64,000 bases of DNA. Origin: Trinickia dabaoshanensis. Its GTDB lineage: Bacteria; Pseudomonadota; Gammaproteobacteria; Burkholderiales; Burkholderiaceae. Made by a program: the position numbers and the translations under genes. The notes beneath the pieces are model-generated. The model had not been told where the DNA came from and made no database searches. It was given only the letters and a program-made list of their open reading frames with translations. Position 1 is the first letter of the stretch; every line of letters starts with the position of its first letter. Shown one piece after another: positions 62,626 to 64,000 of the stretch. Location of the stretch: contig NZ_PNYA01000012.1 in NCBI RefSeq assembly GCF_002879885.1, positions 124,001 through 188,000 of the forward strand, given 5' to 3'.

Positions 62626-62816
62626 AGGACGGAGAACGACTCGACTAAAATAGGGACGGCCGCGCCATGGACGCGTGGCCGATGCGGCCAAACCGCGGCC
62701 GAACCGCGATCGATCCGAGCGGCCAAGCTCCGGGCCGGCAACACCGGACGGCGCGCCGGCAAAACGCGTATTATCCGCTAAAAGTGCGGCCCGACGTAGT
62801 AATAGATTCCTTTTCG

Positions 62817-63479
62817 ATGGCAAAAAACCGCTTCAATCAATCGTGGTTGCACGATCACATCAACGATCCTTACGTCAAGCTTGCGCAGCGTGAGGGTTAT
62901 CGCGCGCGCGCCGCTTACAAGCTCAAGGAAATCGACGAGCAAGACAAGCTCATCCGGCCGGGGCAGGTCATCGTCGATCTCGGCTCGGCGCCCGGGAGCT
63001 GGAGCCAGTACGTGCGCAACAAGCTGGCACAGGGCGCGAAGCGCGGTGCCGAGCGCGAGGGCGGGATCGACGGCACGATCATCGCTCTCGATATTCTTCC
63101 GATGGAACCGGTCGCCGACGTGCATTTCATCCAAGGCGACTTCCGGGAAGACAGTGTGCTTGCGCAATTGGAAGAAGTTGTCGGCGACCGGCGCGTCGAC
63201 CTTGTAATTTCCGACATGGCGCCCAATCTGTCCGGCGTGGCCGTGGCCGATGCGGCGCGGATCGAACATATTTGCGATCTCGCACTCGAATTCTCACAGG
63301 CGCATTTGAAGCCGGAAGGCGCCTTGCTGGTGAAATGTTTTCACGGCAGCGGCTACAGCCAGATCGTGGAGAAGTTCAAGCGTCAGTTCAAGACCGTAGC
63401 CGCGCGCAAGCCCAAGGCGTCGCGGGACAAATCGGCCGAAACGTTCATCTTGGGCAAGTTTTTGAAGCGGCCCGGGTAA
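62817..63479 (+). CDS. rlmE: 23S rRNA 2'-O-methyltransferase RlmE (FtsJ)
   Basis: A protein of 220 aa starting [19 protein letters not shown]. It methylates the 2'-O of U2552 in 23S rRNA. SAM motif I is [14 protein letters not shown]. The K-D-K-E catalytic set appears in [33 protein letters not shown] and [11 protein letters not shown]. ftsH follows on the same strand as in E. coli. It is divergent from yhbY with 191 bp between. Confidence 0.96.
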   Translation: MAKNRFNQSWLHDHINDPYVKLAQREGYRARAAYKLKEIDEQDKLIRPGQVIVDLGSAPGSWSQYVRNKLAQGAKRGAEREGGIDGTIIALDILPMEPVADVHFIQGDFREDSVLAQLEEVVGDRRVDLVISDMAPNLSGVAVADAARIEHICDLALEFSQAHLKPEGALLVKCFHGSGYSQIVEKFKRQFKTVAARKPKASRDKSAETFILGKFLKRPG

Positions 63480-63658
63480 GGGGCCCGATCGGTCGGCCAA
63501 GGCCCCGGTCATTGCGCTAAAAAATGCCGATGGCCCGCCACGAAACGCTATTTTCACGGTAGCGAAACGTTATGGCAGGGGCTTGCCGACTGGATTAGAA
63601 TGCTTTCGTGGTGCCGCAAGGAAAATGTAGGCACCCGTCTATGAGGAAGGAGTGGGCT

Positions 63659-64000
63659 TTGAACAACAATATGTTTTCGAAGGTAGCAGTGTGGTTGGTG
63701 ATCGCACTGGTACTGTTTACGGTGTTCAAGCAGTTCGACAAGCCCCGAGTCCAGGAAGGCGTTTCGTACTCGCAGTTCATGGACGACGCCAAGCTGGGCA
63801 AAATCAAGAACGTCGTGGTGCAGGGCCGTAATCTGACGGTCACTCCCGCGGACGGTCAAAAATATCAGATCGTGTCGCCGGGCGACATCTGGATGGTCGG
63901 CGATTTGATGAAGTACGGCGTCCAAGTGAGCGGCAAGGCTGACGAGGAGCCGAGCGCACTGGTATCGGCGCTGTACTACTTGGGACCGACGATACTGATC
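63659..64000 (+). CDS. ftsH: ATP-dependent zinc metalloprotease FtsH, partial (N-terminus)
   Basis: The frame begins with TTG at 63659, backed by GAGGAAGGAG ending 6 nt before it, and runs off the window's right end after 114 residues. It reads (M)NNNMFSKVAVWLVIALVLF, the first membrane helix, then FDKPRVQEGVSYSQFMDDA, the periplasmic FtsH domain. FtsH degrades membrane and short-lived cytosolic proteins. The AAA and protease domains are beyond the window. Confidence 0.95.
   Translation, partial: MNNNMFSKVAVWLVIALVLFTVFKQFDKPRVQEGVSYSQFMDDAKLGKIKNVVVQGRNLTVTPADGQKYQIVSPGDIWMVGDLMKYGVQVSGKADEEPSALVSALYYLGPTILI

Overview
The window is high-GC chromosomal DNA from a Burkholderiaceae beta-proteobacterium (Burkholderia / Paraburkholderia / Trinickia type). 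This rests on gene content and order: carA-carB-greA, divergent yhbY / rlmE-ftsH, gloB / methyltransferase-rnhA-dnaQ beside a tRNA-Val, a double-length UvrA, and otsB-otsA. Species cannot be named from sequence alone. All domain calls were made by eye.

Layout. 1-34.2 kb is core and mildly accessory chromosome: an xdhABC xanthine dehydrogenase operon (xdhC cut by the window edge), dsbB, an amidase, a C26 glutamine-amidotransferase-like hydrolase, a tRNA-Gly/tRNA-Gly/tRNA-Cys cluster, a MocR regulator divergent from paiB and lysE-type genes, SCO1 and CtaG copper/cytochrome oxidase assembly genes, otsBA for trehalose, an ABC exporter, a GT4 glycosyltransferase, DUF488 and uracil-DNA-glycosylase-like proteins, a 1970-aa tandem UvrA, and a His-rich PadR regulator with an MFS transporter, divergent from a manganese catalase. 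An orphan HigA-type antitoxin lies just before the island.

34203-51002 is a 16.8-kb integrated element in the 3' end of tRNA-Val(CAC), bounded by a 50-bp direct repeat. It carries a tyrosine integrase, an AlpA/excisionase-like HTH, two coupled micro-ORFs, a primase-helicase, a repeat-rich candidate origin, an SSB, a P27-type small terminase and an S49 protease. I find no large terminase, portal, capsid or tail gene. That content fits a phage satellite (PICI- or P4-like) better than a complete prophage, although a decayed prophage is possible. Its right half holds what looks like cargo: two HEPN-type proteins with R-x(4-5)-H motifs, and an AT-rich two-gene cassette of a pentapeptide-repeat/two-TM channel-like protein and a nucleotidyltransferase. 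Short palindromes built on CTCAA-nn-TTGAG recur between 41.5 and 43.0 kb, around terS.

51.0-64.0 kb is core chromosome: dnaQ, rnhA, a SAM methyltransferase, gloB, an MltD-like transglycosylase, carA, carB, greA, a DUF4149 membrane protein, yhbY, rlmE and the start of ftsH.
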